This document shows, piece by piece, positions 50,497 to 59,649 of a DNA stretch of 64,000 nt. A program made the translations under genes and the position numbers. The notes under the pieces are model-generated. The model saw nothing but the letters and a program-made list of their open reading frames with translations. It was not told where the DNA came from and made no database searches. Numbering within the stretch: position 1 is the stretch's first letter; every line of letters starts with the position of its first letter. The DNA lies in NCBI RefSeq assembly GCF_000002235.5, contig NW_022145601.1, positions 4,213,563-4,277,562 of the forward strand. Direction: 5' to 3'. Origin of the DNA: Strongylocentrotus purpuratus. Lineage: Eukaryota; Echinodermata; Echinoidea; Camarodonta; Strongylocentrotidae.

Positions 50497-50766
50497 ATGG
50501 CGGATTTGAAATCAGATCTCCAGTCGTACCTTTCGACCTCGTCCAAGTCCCTCTCCCAATCTAGCGGTTCCTTGTCGTCTGGAGCAAAGAGCACCATGAA
50601 CTCAATGACATCCTGGTTCTCAGGGTCAAAGGACGGCCACAGGGACGGTGATGTGGAAGCATCAGGAAACCTGCTGACTGGTGGTACACCCAAAGAAAGC
50701 AAGGATGGAGGAGACACTAACGGCTGGTTCACACAAGCAGAAAAAGATCCATTCTGTCCATCTTTG
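50497..50766 (+). CDS. SFT2D3: SFT2D3-like exon 1 (residues 1-90)
   Basis: Encodes the Ser-rich N-terminus and the WFTQAEKDPFCPSL lead-in to the SFT2 domain. It ends in phase 0 before GTAAGA. Confidence 0.9.
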
Positions 50767-53700
50767 GTAAGATTAAGTGTACTGTAAAGCAGCTTTGCCG
50801 CTAAATATATCACGTATGTGTGTGTGTGGGGGGGGGGGGGGGGAGGGGACAATGGGTCACATATGTAGGTGTCTCCAGAAAGAAAGAAAACAATCTAGTG
50901 GCAAATTCTCCCTCATATATTTAAAGGTAAAGACCAGTATTGGAAATGCCCCAATTTCAAAAAATGAAATGGAAGCTCTCATTAACAATCATGTGAAAGA
51001 ATATGTTTTGACTAATACATGATGATAAAAAATTTGCCGGGAAACCGCCTACTAATTCATATATTTGGTAAATTTGTTTCTCTCATGGTCTGTAAGAGAT
51101 ATAGGGTAGTCCCATATACATCTTTCTGTGTATAGTGCTTGTAACTTTACGAAGAATGGGCCAAATTTCTTATCATATTGATGATTCCAGAACCTTGCAG
51201 ATGCTAAATGCTAGATGATCAACCTTTTCTGATCGATTCCACAACGTTTCTTTCACAATGTAATCGCATGACCATAACTGGTCTTTACCTTTAATGAAAT
51301 ACGTACATCTGGTCTACATTTTGAATGTGCAGATGAGCTTTGATCCTACCAAACCACATCCTGAGATGCTGCAAGTCCATATATTACTCAGTTTGAACCA
51401 AGTGTAAAGCAAACTACATGTTGTCATCCTGGCTAATATATACATGTAGGCTATACACATGGTCTTTGAGATGTGTGTCTCTCAAAATTTCATATCTCGA
51501 CCAGTGATGTCAATTTTTTTCAATTGACTTGTGTGAAAATCCTGAAATGAATTATACATTGCACTGATGTACATGTAGCTGTGAACTCCCCAAGACTTTA
51601 GTCCAATCAACTAACAGCCCTTGAGACTTTCTCGGTTGCTGTCAAATTTTGGTTAGGGATTAGGTGACCGACATTGTTAGTCTTGCGGGTGTGATCTCTT
51701 TCATGGACTATTGCTCAACTTCAGCTAAAGTGAGAACTGAGAGTTCCCCCTCTATAATTCATCCATCTTCATTACTTTTCATTTTCTAAGATACATGATC
51801 GTGTAACTGGAATTTCTATAATTCATCCATCTTCATTACTTTTCATTTTCTAAGATACATGATCGTGTAACTAGAATTTCTATAATTCATCCATCTTCAT
51901 TACTTTTCATTTTCTAAGATACATAATCGTTTAACTGGAATTCTTGTTGCTTTGAATTAACACAGAGTCGTCAGCAGAGGATCATTGGTTTCATGGGGTG
52001 TCTTGCTGCTGGTGTGTTCTGTTTTGTCCTGGCCTGGACCTTTGCTCCACTCATCGTTGTCAAACCTAGAAAGTTTGCTCTTCTCTACACATTGGGAAGT
52101 GTCTTCTCTGTCGGCAGGTAAGATTGTAGTGGCAGTGGATTGAGAAGGCACATGCCCCCCTCCTACATTCTACATCCTCCCCCGCCATGATAGAAAGTAC
52201 TCTTCTCTTTTACATTCGGGGCCGTCCAGAAAGTTGGGGGAATTTTTGTAACATACCAGAAGTGAGAAACTATGTCTCCTATCAACTTAACAATGTTTGC
52301 TCAAATAGAGTTTTGCATAAAAAGCAAGCTTCATGGTGAATCAATATTATGGACCCAAAGTTTATGTAATGATAAATGAATATGGTGTCAATGTAACGCT
52401 GGCAAAAAGAGAAATGTATATTAATCAAAGATTTTGAAGAAAAGCAACTGAAACAGGAACAATTCTGGCAGGGCACTACTATATATATTCATTGCATAAA
52501 AATCTTCAACAAATCAATTCATCTTCCATGCGTAGTTGAAGATTTCATACCCAGATTACATAAACACCATCATATTTTTTGCCCCAACTTTATGGAATGA
52601 AAATGGAACACTGAATTTTGAAGGCTTCCTTGTATTAGTAGAGATGTCATGTAGTAGAGTGGTTTAAGCACCTGATTGAAAATGCGAAGGTTATGTCTGA
52701 ATAAGTGTCGTTTTGCATTCATCTACCCTTATCATTCTTGACCTACATGTAGGGCAGGTTAAAGATAAACTTGAGTTCTGGTAAAAAAAAGAAAATGAAT
52801 TCTCACAGAATCTAACGAAACTTACACTGAATGTTCAAGATTACAAATAAATGTCATGTGCCATACAATTTTGGAAGAAAATGTATACTGGCTGACTAAT
52901 GAGCATAGAAAGATAAGGAAATCAGGGTAGTACTAGCCCAACACCATGTGTGTTGTCCCATATACATCTTTCTGTGTAAGTGATTGTTACTTTACCAAGA
53001 CTCTGCCAAATTTATGATGATTTTGATGACTCCAGAACCTTGCATTACACACCATTACTTACATGCTATATGATCAACTTTTCTGATCCATTCCACACCT
53101 TTTCTTTCACAATGCAATCGCATTACCAGAACTCAAGTTTATCTTTAATGGCTACTGGATAGGAAATAATTAATAAAGTGATTTTCTCAGGGCTATAATC
53201 TAGTGACAATTTCCAAAGTTCTTTTGGAAGCGCATACAGATGTATATCATTTTATACGCTCCACAAGAATGGAATATTGTTATCAAATTTTTGGAATATT
53301 CTTTATGTTTTGATTTGTATGTTTCTTATCTTTTGTTCCTTGCAGTTTTTCTCTCCTCTGGGGTCCAATGAATCATCTGAAACATCTTTGTTCTGCACAG
53401 AGATTCCCTTTTACAGCGACGTACTTTGGCACAATGTTTGCTACGCTTTACTTCTCCATGATAGTGAGTATGACCTCTCAGTTTTGGTTAAATCCTGGAA
53501 CCTGTAACGGGTTTGAATCAGGCCTGATAAAAATCTTGATTTGAATCGGTTTCCCAATTCTTTCATTTTTTCCAGATTTTTTTTTTTTCCAGATTTTTTT
53601 TTTACCCTATTAAATTTTTTTTGAAGCCAGTTTCAAGATGCATAGTAGTGGACTCTCATGGGGAATTTGACACCTTTCGTGTGTTAACCTAATAAAAAGT

Positions 53701-55917
53701 GCTGTCAATCACAAGGATTAGCCTTCACTTTTATGACCAATAGGTCTTCATCAGCTCGAGATTGCAAAATATTCCGCTATTTGAACTATCCCGATCGTAA
53801 TTTGACCAGTTAATTTGCATCTTCATTATCCCGAAGTTGCAATTAGTGGGATATTTGGTCAAGATATCTTGGGCTAGTTTGCAAAATATTCTGCTTTTTG
53901 TCTGCTTTTTGTCTGCTTTTTGTCTGCTTTTTGTCTGGTGCGTCTTCAGCAGCCCAAAGACTCGCACTATGTGCGAACGCTGAGCAAAATATCTCGAGCT
54001 AATTTCTCGAGCTTGAGTTTCGAGTTTCGAAGTCGAATCTCATGCTGATGATGACGCGATTTGTAACTTCGGGATTATTTCCCAAATCAGAAATAGCGGG
54101 CTATTTAGCAATCTCGAGCTGATGAAGACATACCTAGAGAGACTAGGGGTAGGAGGTATTTCTTGATAGGACTACAGGTTTGCTGTGTGCAGACTTGTAC
54201 ACCCTTTAATGGTATTTCCACCAAGTCTTGTGTCAGTGAATTATGACCTCTGCACATGGAAACTGACAACCCTCTCCCTTAAAGTATTATGTACACATAC
54301 ACTGTATATCAGTAGACTGGCTGACATATTTATTTATTATGGAATGAGAAAATAAAGATTCAGCTGTAACAATTTTATATCAAGTTTGATTTACCTTATA
54401 TTGTTTTCACCAGACTTTTAAATGCTCAAGCACATAAGTTTAGACATAGTAAATTACTATACATGTATTTATAATTTCCCTTAAAGTCATGCATGTCCGT
54501 GCAGTAAGTATCCTCAATTATGTAGCTGACTATTCATTACACTTCAAAGTAGTTTGAGCTAATATCGTGCTACGTTAAAAAGTATTGTATTCATACTGTT
54601 AATCTGCTCTTTTTCTTCTCATTTTTGTCTTTATCTTCAGAAACAAGTCACCTTGATGACAATAGTTTGTGCGCTTCTTCAAATGCTTGCATTAGTATGG
54701 TGAGTGTTATAAGTTTTTTTTTAAAGAAAAATCATAATGTTGTATGTAGAGTATTGTAGTGGTCAACTCTGAGGCTGTTCACACCGGCAGAGATAGCGCG
54801 CGCTAGACCACGCTATCTCTGCGGTGTGGGAGGTACAACATCGTTTTGGTCCGCCCAACAGCGAGCCACGGCGAGCCAAAACGGCGTGCCACTGGAGCAC
54901 CTCTTGGGGGTGGTCCACGAGAGATAGCGCGGTCTAGCGCGCGCTAGAAAAAAGGGGGTGCTACGATAGACCGCGCTATCTCATTGCGGTGTGAACAGCC
55001 TCTATGAGGCTGTTCACACCGGCAGAGATAGCGCGCGCTAGACCGCGCTATCTCTGCGGTTTGGAAGGTACAACGTCGTTTCGGTCCGCCCAACAGCGAG
55101 CCACGGCGAGCCAAAACGGCGTGCCACTGGAGCACCTCTTGGGGGTGGTCCACGAGAGAGAGCGCGGTCTAGCGCGCGCTAGAAAAAAGGGGGTGCCACG
55201 ATAGACCGCGCTATCTCATTGCGGTGTGAACAGCCTCTTTGAGATTTTGTCTTCAGAGTTGAGTTTTTGTAGGTGATTTTCTCCTAGTTTGATGTTGAAA
55301 GCTAATTTTCCTATAATGATGGAAAAATGGTTTTACATAGAATCAAATGCAATTTACATTATGACAAATAATACCTGTATATTATATGATTTTGATAGAA
55401 AATGTCTAATAGCTAAATTATGAGAACTGTAATAAAATAAATCCAACCACATGAAGAAGTCTGGACTCAAGCCAAGTGTATGTTATCATCGCTTGTAAAT
55501 GAGATGCACTTTTATCATAGATACAGTAATTGTCATTGTATCGTATTGTAATCAGGCGAGCAGCTTAATCAAATGAATCTTATCAAACCAAATAGAATCA
55601 ATTTCTTCTCCCTCAAGAAACATAAGGTTAACTTATGAAAATAATATTCATATATTTCCCTCATGACAAGTGAATTCTGGTGTTGTCAGAATCAATAATG
55701 GATTTAATAAAATCACAATGAAAAGCTTCGAAACATTTATATATCGATATGGATGTAATAATGATTTCTAGTGTAATATCTCTGTTTCTATATTATTTGT
55801 TTTATTCACAGGTATGTCATGAGCTACATACCAGGAGGACAGACTGGACTCAAGTTTTTCACCAAAGTGTTCACCTCGATAGCAGGGAAAGCAGTGTCAA
55901 GTACATTACCAGTCTGA
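50497..55917 (+). CDS. SFT2D3: SFT2 domain-containing vesicle transport protein (SFT2D3-like), five exons, complete
   Basis: Exons 50497-50766, 51966-52117, 53346-53463, 54641-54699 and 55812-55917 join in frame to 234 residues plus stop, all with GT/AG introns. Residues 1-75 are a Ser/Gly-rich cytosolic N-terminus. About 75-234 is the SFT2 domain: WFTQAEKDPFCPSLSRQQR, then hydrophobic segments near 96-117, 127-147, 163-180 and 183-206. Hallmarks are the FALLYTLGSVFSVGS stretch, LLWGPMNHLKHL, and WYVMSYIPGG near the end. SFT2 proteins are four-pass Golgi/endosome membrane proteins linked to vesicle fusion with the Golgi (yeast Sft2). The extended N-terminus and length fit SFT2D3 (about 215 aa in human) better than SFT2D1 or SFT2D2 (about 160 aa); the paralogue call is inference. 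The start is the first ATG of an open 270-nt exon in CATCATGG context. All four introns contain repeats or MITEs. Confidence 0.9.
50815..50852 (+). repeat. (TG)n followed by a G run in intron 1
   Basis: TATGTGTGTGTGTG runs into about 16 G, broken once by A near the end. Confidence 0.8.
50922..51294. mobile_element. TTAA-ended MITE in intron 1 of the SFT2 gene
   Basis: TTAAAGGTAAAGACCAGT at 50922-50939 and its exact complement ACTGGTCTTTACCTTTAA at 51277-51294 form an 18-bp perfect inverted repeat. The right half (CCCATATACATCTTTCTGTG ... ACAATGTAATCGCATGACCA) is homologous to the elements ending at 50139 and 53148; the left half is not. A TTAA target and terminal AGG/AGA suggest a Kolobok- or piggyBac-like nonautonomous element; the superfamily is uncertain. 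Confidence 0.85.
51751..51942 (+). repeat. Three 64-bp tandem repeats just before exon 2
   Basis: Copies begin with TCTATAATTCATCCATC at 51751, 51815 and 51879 and end CTGGAATT or CTAGAATT. The third is slightly diverged (ATAATCGTTTAAC). The last copy ends 23 bp before the exon 2 acceptor, so repeat sequence fills the place where the branch point is expected. Confidence 0.92.
51966..52117 (+). CDS. SFT2D3: SFT2D3-like exon 2 (residues 91-140)
   Basis: Follows ACACAG and encodes SRQQRIIGFMG, the first membrane segment and most of the second. It ends in phase 2 (AG) before GTAAGA. Confidence 0.9.
52759..53148. mobile_element. TTAA-ended MITE in intron 2 of the SFT2 gene
   Basis: The 24-bp termini 52759-52782 and 53125-53148 are exact inverted repeats, TTAA followed by AGATAAACTTGAGTTCTGGT. 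The interior matches 49776-50115 throughout and 51105-51276 in its right part. It is 390 bp long with no coding capacity. Confidence 0.9.
53346..53463 (+). CDS. SFT2D3: SFT2D3-like exon 3 (residues 141-180)
   Basis: Follows CTTGCAG and encodes the end of segment 2, the loop GPMNHLKHLCSAQRF and segment 3. It ends at a codon boundary (ATA) before GTGAGT. Confidence 0.9.
53741..54136. mobile_element. Fold-back or MITE-like element in intron 3 of the SFT2 gene
   Basis: The left arm TAGGTCTTCATCAGCTCGAG ATTGC AAAATATTCCGCTATTT is answered by the right arm GCTATTTAGCAATCTCGAGCTGATGAAGACATACCTA, giving imperfect termini of about 45 bp. The interior holds four to five 11-bp CTGCTTTTTGT repeats at 53890-53937 and several CTCGAG words. 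Target duplication is not clear. Confidence 0.65.
54641..54699 (+). CDS. SFT2D3: SFT2D3-like exon 4 (residues 181-199)
   Basis: Short 59-nt exon after TCTTCAG, encoding KQVTLMTIVCALLQMLALV of segment 4. The TGG codon for Trp200 is split by the intron. Confidence 0.88.
54771..55002. mobile_element. 232-bp inverted-repeat element, copy 1 of a tandem pair, in intron 4
   Basis: It starts GAGGCTGTTCACACCG and ends with the exact complement CGGTGTGAACAGCCTC. Internal GATAGCGCGCGCTAG hairpins flank a CpG-rich core. Only TAT separates it from copy 2. Confidence 0.9.
55006..55237. mobile_element. 232-bp inverted-repeat element, copy 2 of the tandem pair
   Basis: Same length, orientation and termini as copy 1, with only a few base differences (for example GACCGCGC for GACCACGC, GGTTTGGAAGG for GGTGTGGGAGG). 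Short open frames across the pair are by-products of the CpG-rich core. Confidence 0.9.
55812..55917 (+). CDS. SFT2D3: SFT2D3-like exon 5 (residues 200-234, stop)
   Basis: Follows TTCACAG, completes Trp200 and encodes YVMSYIPGGQTGLKF to the C-terminal SSTLPV, ending in TGA at 55915-55917. Confidence 0.9.
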
Positions 55918-56685
55918 TCAAGCAATGGTTCAAAACAAGAGACACCACTCTATAAAACTGAAGAAGCAACAAACCTCTCTCCACTATGCTGATGATTTGT
56001 GAAATCTTGTGAAACCTAGGGGTGTCCGAGTCGAGTGGTTCGGTAACTTTAATGGGAATGTGAAAGTTGTGGGTTCAAGCACCGACATGGCACTCCTATG
56101 TATGGCAAGACATTTCATACATTGCATCTCTCCATCTAAGACTTGGGGTACCTGATGGGATATGAATGCCATTGTGTTAGGATTGACATGCACCTGTAAA
56201 ATGGGGAATGGATGGAATGCTCCAAACAGATTTGAGAGTGAACACTGCATGTGCGGAATTCTTATTGAATCTGATGGCCGGGGTAACAGTTCACTTTGGT
56301 CAATTGTTTTGACCAGTTAGTTGTACCTTGGAAGGTGCTACATTTGAATATGAAAAGCAGTCGATATTATTGCTAACAAAATCACAAATTGAAATCAAGA
56401 GGAAAAAAGCACGATCAGAAGGACGACATCACTGATCCATTTTGGGAGCTGGGCTCTGTTTCATAATACTTGTAATCAATGACAAGTTTCAATAACTGTT
56501 ATAGGCTACTGAAATCGTGGCATTTGATTGGCTCAGAGCAAATATGTCATAGCAATTTAGCATTTGTTATTGATAACAAGTTTGGTGAAACAGGGCCCAA
56601 ATCAGGACCCAAATACAGAGTGCTACATGTAGAGGGCCTTCCTTGGCACAGTGGACCCTTCTTTTGAAACTGAATTTAGACTTAC
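55918..56685. other. 3' flank / probable 3' UTR of the SFT2 gene
   Basis: No further coding sequence is recognised. The transcript probably continues through here; no convincing polyadenylation signal occurs before the SINE that follows. Confidence 0.4.
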
Positions 56686-56895
56686 CGGTGTGTTGGCTCA
56701 GTAGAGCATCCGCCTCACAACCGGGAGGTCGTGGGATCAAACCCCGGCCGCATCATACCAAAAGACGTTAAAAGACTGGAGTTGCTGCTACCTTGTTTGG
56801 CGTTCAACAATAAGGGATGGAGCAACGTCGATCTGGTGCTGCTCAGTGGCTGCCAGGCTCACGATCAATTGGGCAAAAAAGAATTTCCATTTTCG
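56686..56895 (+). mobile_element. tRNA-derived SINE with a conserved-looking body
   Basis: The plus strand has a perfect A box TGGCTCAGTAG at 56694-56704 and a B-box-like GGATCAAACCC at 56734-56744. A body follows (CATACCAAAAGACGTTAAAA, GTTGCTGCTACCTTG, GGCGTTCAACAATAAGGG, GGCTGCCAGGCTCACGATCA) that resembles the tRNA-SINE bodies common in marine invertebrates. The end is taken near the A-rich GGGCAAAAAAGAA. Confidence 0.75.
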
Positions 56896-56904
56896 GTTTA
56901 ACTT

Positions 56905-56910
56905 AATAAA
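56905..56910 (+). terminator. Candidate polyadenylation signal AATAAA
   Basis: First AATAAA after the SFT2 stop that sits in a plausible place, about 1 kb downstream and just past the SINE. Position is the only support. Confidence 0.25.
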
Positions 56911-57507
56911 ATTTGGAGTGGATTTTAAAAGATTATTATTATTATTATAATGTGGTGTAGTGACTGTGATGACACAGTGCTGATATCAGACAATGAGGCC
57001 CAGGTTAGGGCCTTGAACAGCAAGTCATTCATATTTTTTCTGATGTAAATATGACGCTGGTCCTTGTTCTGGTTGCATCGGTCTTGAAAAATTCTATGAC
57101 AAATCCAGTTTCTTATGAAGCTGAAACAAATTTGAAATTGTGCAGTGTTATGAATGCACTTATATACATAATTTGTTTTCTATTGTAGAAGTACTACTTC
57201 TTGGAATGATTCTTGAAAAAAATCATCAACAGAAAATATGTTTGGGTGTATTTGTTTTTGTTAATATATGGATTATATTGATTTTGTTTTTGTTTAGTTC
57301 AATGATCAAATTCTGTCTTTTGCAGCCCATATGATGGACGATAAAACAATCAGTTCTGACTGTTTTGGGATGAAACTTGAAAGGGTAGCCTAAAAGTAGT
57401 AATTTGTAAAGAAATGAACTCCACCGGGTATGTTTTACCCAAGTGTCTGACTGACACTGAACAACCTAATGCATGTTTGTTCTAGTATCATCATTTAATG
57501 ATGATGA
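56911..57507. other. Intergenic, nothing recognised
   Basis: AT-rich sequence with an ATT trinucleotide run at about 56933-56947 and only short open frames. Confidence 0.4.
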
Positions 57508-57859
57508 CAGAGCTGCCAACTAGTACGGATTTCCCGTAGTTGGTACAGAAATTAACGGTCATTACGGAATGTTGTCTCAAATTACGGACTTAAAAAAAAT
57601 ATATAAAAAAAAAAAATGAAAATAAGTATGAAGCCATTTTTCATGGAAAACTGTGTTGTGATGACCTGAAAATCAATATTTAACAACTTTGTGCAGTAAA
57701 ATCACCAAAAATTTCAGTTATTTATATTTCCGTGCAGTGTTGGCGTGCCGTTTTTTAAAGATTCATAGCGCCACATAGGAAATTACTGGTTTATACCCAA
57801 AATTTCTGATTTTGAGCCTTGTGATGACTGATTTTCTGTTCTGGAGGTTGGCAGCTCTG
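57508..57859. mobile_element. 352-bp MITE with CAGAGCTGCCAAC termini, hAT-like
   Basis: CAGAGCTGCCAAC at 57508-57520 and its exact complement GTTGGCAGCTCTG at 57847-57859 bound the element. TGATGA occurs on both sides, but an exact 8-bp duplication cannot be fixed because the left flank is itself a TGA repeat. CAGRGCTGCC-type ends are common among hAT elements. Confidence 0.75.
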
Positions 57860-58316
57860 TGATGACAGAATGTCCCATATTTTCCTCACATTCTATGAAG
57901 GAAACTGATATCATAATCTGTGATCCATTGCATATAGCACACTTTCATGTGATAAATTACTAATAGTAAGCTTGTTTAATCTACATGTATATTGTCCATC
58001 GACTGCCGGTGTCTCTTTAAATGCAATATATATTTCCCTCCTAGAGCAAAACTTATCTCGAGTATTTTACTTCACATTTATAATTAATTATTCATTTTTT
58101 TTTTTTTATGGATCTTTGCATGTTGATTTTAGTCAGTTCATGTTTATTCTTCATGTTAGTTCAATTATTAAACTGTGAAATAAACTAACTGAAAAGGATT
58201 GAGATGGGGGACTATGCAGGGGAACCATTGTTAAAGAAATTTGAGAACACAGGGGAGAACAAATGACAAATAAATGGGAAAACCTTTTGTAACCATTCAA
58301 AACTTGCTTTTTTTTA

Positions 58317-58543
58317 GTCAAGTTTGACCTTGACCTTGACCTAAATGCAAAGCCCTGAGTTCCGGCGATCTCAAAAGTGTTACCAAATGAATTGGCATCC
58401 CCAAGTTACTTGAAAATGATACCTTAAATGTTTTTCTGGACTATTTGGTTCAAAAGTTAAGCGTGTTTGCACAATTAGACCATGCGGACTGGCGGCCATT
58501 TTGGATTTGACTCTCAAGGTCATCAGAGGTCAAATCTGACTTC
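58317..58543. mobile_element. MITE-like element with TTTGACCTTGACCTT-type ends
   Basis: The left end GTCAAGTTTGACCTTGACCT and the complement of the right end (GTCAGATTTGACCTC) are imperfect inverted repeats about 225 bp apart. TGACCT direct repeats at the left resemble nuclear-receptor half sites, but nothing shows regulatory use. Confidence 0.45.
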
Positions 58544-58982
58544 CCTCCACATCGGAAAATAAATCTTATGGTGAAAGCTAACTATGCTAGAAGTTTCATG
58601 CTTTTCTCAAAAAGTGCACAATTTCTTGCTAATCCGCTGCACTATTTTCAAGTGTTTGCAACATGTGTCAATTCAAAATCATCCTAAAACAAACAAACAA
58701 ATGTTATATGTTATGCGTTCTACACATGTAGCGTGTAATGTAGACCAAATTGAGGATGCGCTAAACTATCTGTTTGTAAATGTAGCTATTTGTATATACT
58801 TTGCATGTAAAAGAGAAGATTAAAATCTTGATAATATTTTGTTAAACCTCATTTTAAACATATTTTGTCAATTTTGATCTCTTGCTTGCCCAATGTATTT
58901 GTGTTCTGAGGATAAAGTTGATTATAAAGTGCTGGTGTGATATTTATGATGTGATTACAACTAGGGGCAGATCTAAGATTTT

Positions 58983-59111
58983 GTAGGGGGGGGGGGGGGT
59001 AAGAGTACAAACAATTCTGATGATATTTTTTTTTTTATAAAGGAGGCATTTATCATTTATCTTTGCTCAACTTATGCTAGTCATCTTTCAAGGGGGGGGG
59101 GGGGGGGGGGC
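58983..59111 (+). repeat. Two long G runs upstream of SRPRB
   Basis: G runs at about 58985-58999 and 59093-59110, separated by AT-rich sequence. Both lie within 520 bp upstream of the SRPRB start. Confidence 0.8.
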
Positions 59112-59317
59112 AGGCACGTTCGCAGGATTTTTTTCTCGAAGGGGCCGGGTTTTAAAATTTGAAAATAATAAAAATGGTGACATTAATCACCTGCATTTTA
59201 ATCAGGGATTATGATGAAAACAGCAGAAGTAATGATAGTCTCTTCGGGATGTTAATCTGTTTCAATAGATATTTTACTTTAGATCAATAAAATATAAGAT
59301 ATGCAGTAAAGAATAAC

Positions 59318-59460
59318 AAAAAAAGAGAGAGAAAGAAAGAGATAAGGGGAATAACAGAAATAAAGGGGAAAGGAAGGAGAAAGGAAGAGAAAGGGAGAAA
59401 GGAAGAGAAAGCGAGCAAGTAAATTAGAAAGAAAAATCCGAAGAAATGAAAGAAAGAACA
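59318..59460 (+). repeat. Purine-only tract at the SRPRB promoter or 5' UTR
   Basis: About 140 bp of almost uninterrupted A and G (AGAGAGAAAGAAAGAG, AAAGGGGAAAGGAAGGAG and similar), ending about 40 bp before the first SRPRB ATG. Similar tracts occur in the 45.4-47.9 kb region. It could form triplex DNA or serve as a GAGA-like element; neither is shown. Confidence 0.75.
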
Positions 59461-59501
59461 GTAGATCTAGGGGAAACAAATTGATTAACTTGAGGTCAAC
59501 G

Positions 59502-59649
59502 ATGCTGGCAGCATTTGCCAAAATGTCGGCTGCAAGCGGTGTTGACGTGTTACAAGGGTATTTTGAGGATGTTAAATCGGAGGTTTCCAAGCAAGATCCC
59601 GTCGTCGTGGGAGTTGCTGTGGCAGTTATTGTCATCCTTTTCACGATAG
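59502..59649 (+). CDS. SRPRB: SRPRB exon 1 (residues 1-49)
   Basis: Encodes the N-terminus and most of the membrane anchor. It ends in phase 1 (G) before GTGAGT. Confidence 0.88.

Noticed and set aside
50406..50852. 148-residue minus-strand open frame opposite SFT2 exon 1
   Set aside because: It is the antisense shadow of the real exon and includes the G/TG simple repeat.
54944..55204. Open frames over the tandem 232-bp elements
   Set aside because: They run across transposon termini and mirror each other on both strands because of the inverted repeats.
58323..58342. TGACCTTGACCT as a nuclear-receptor response element
   Set aside because: It is part of the inverted end of a repeat and has no promoter context.
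59279..59644. 121-residue minus-strand open frame opposite SRPRB exon 1
   Set aside because: Antisense of exon 1 plus the purine tract; composition explains the frame.
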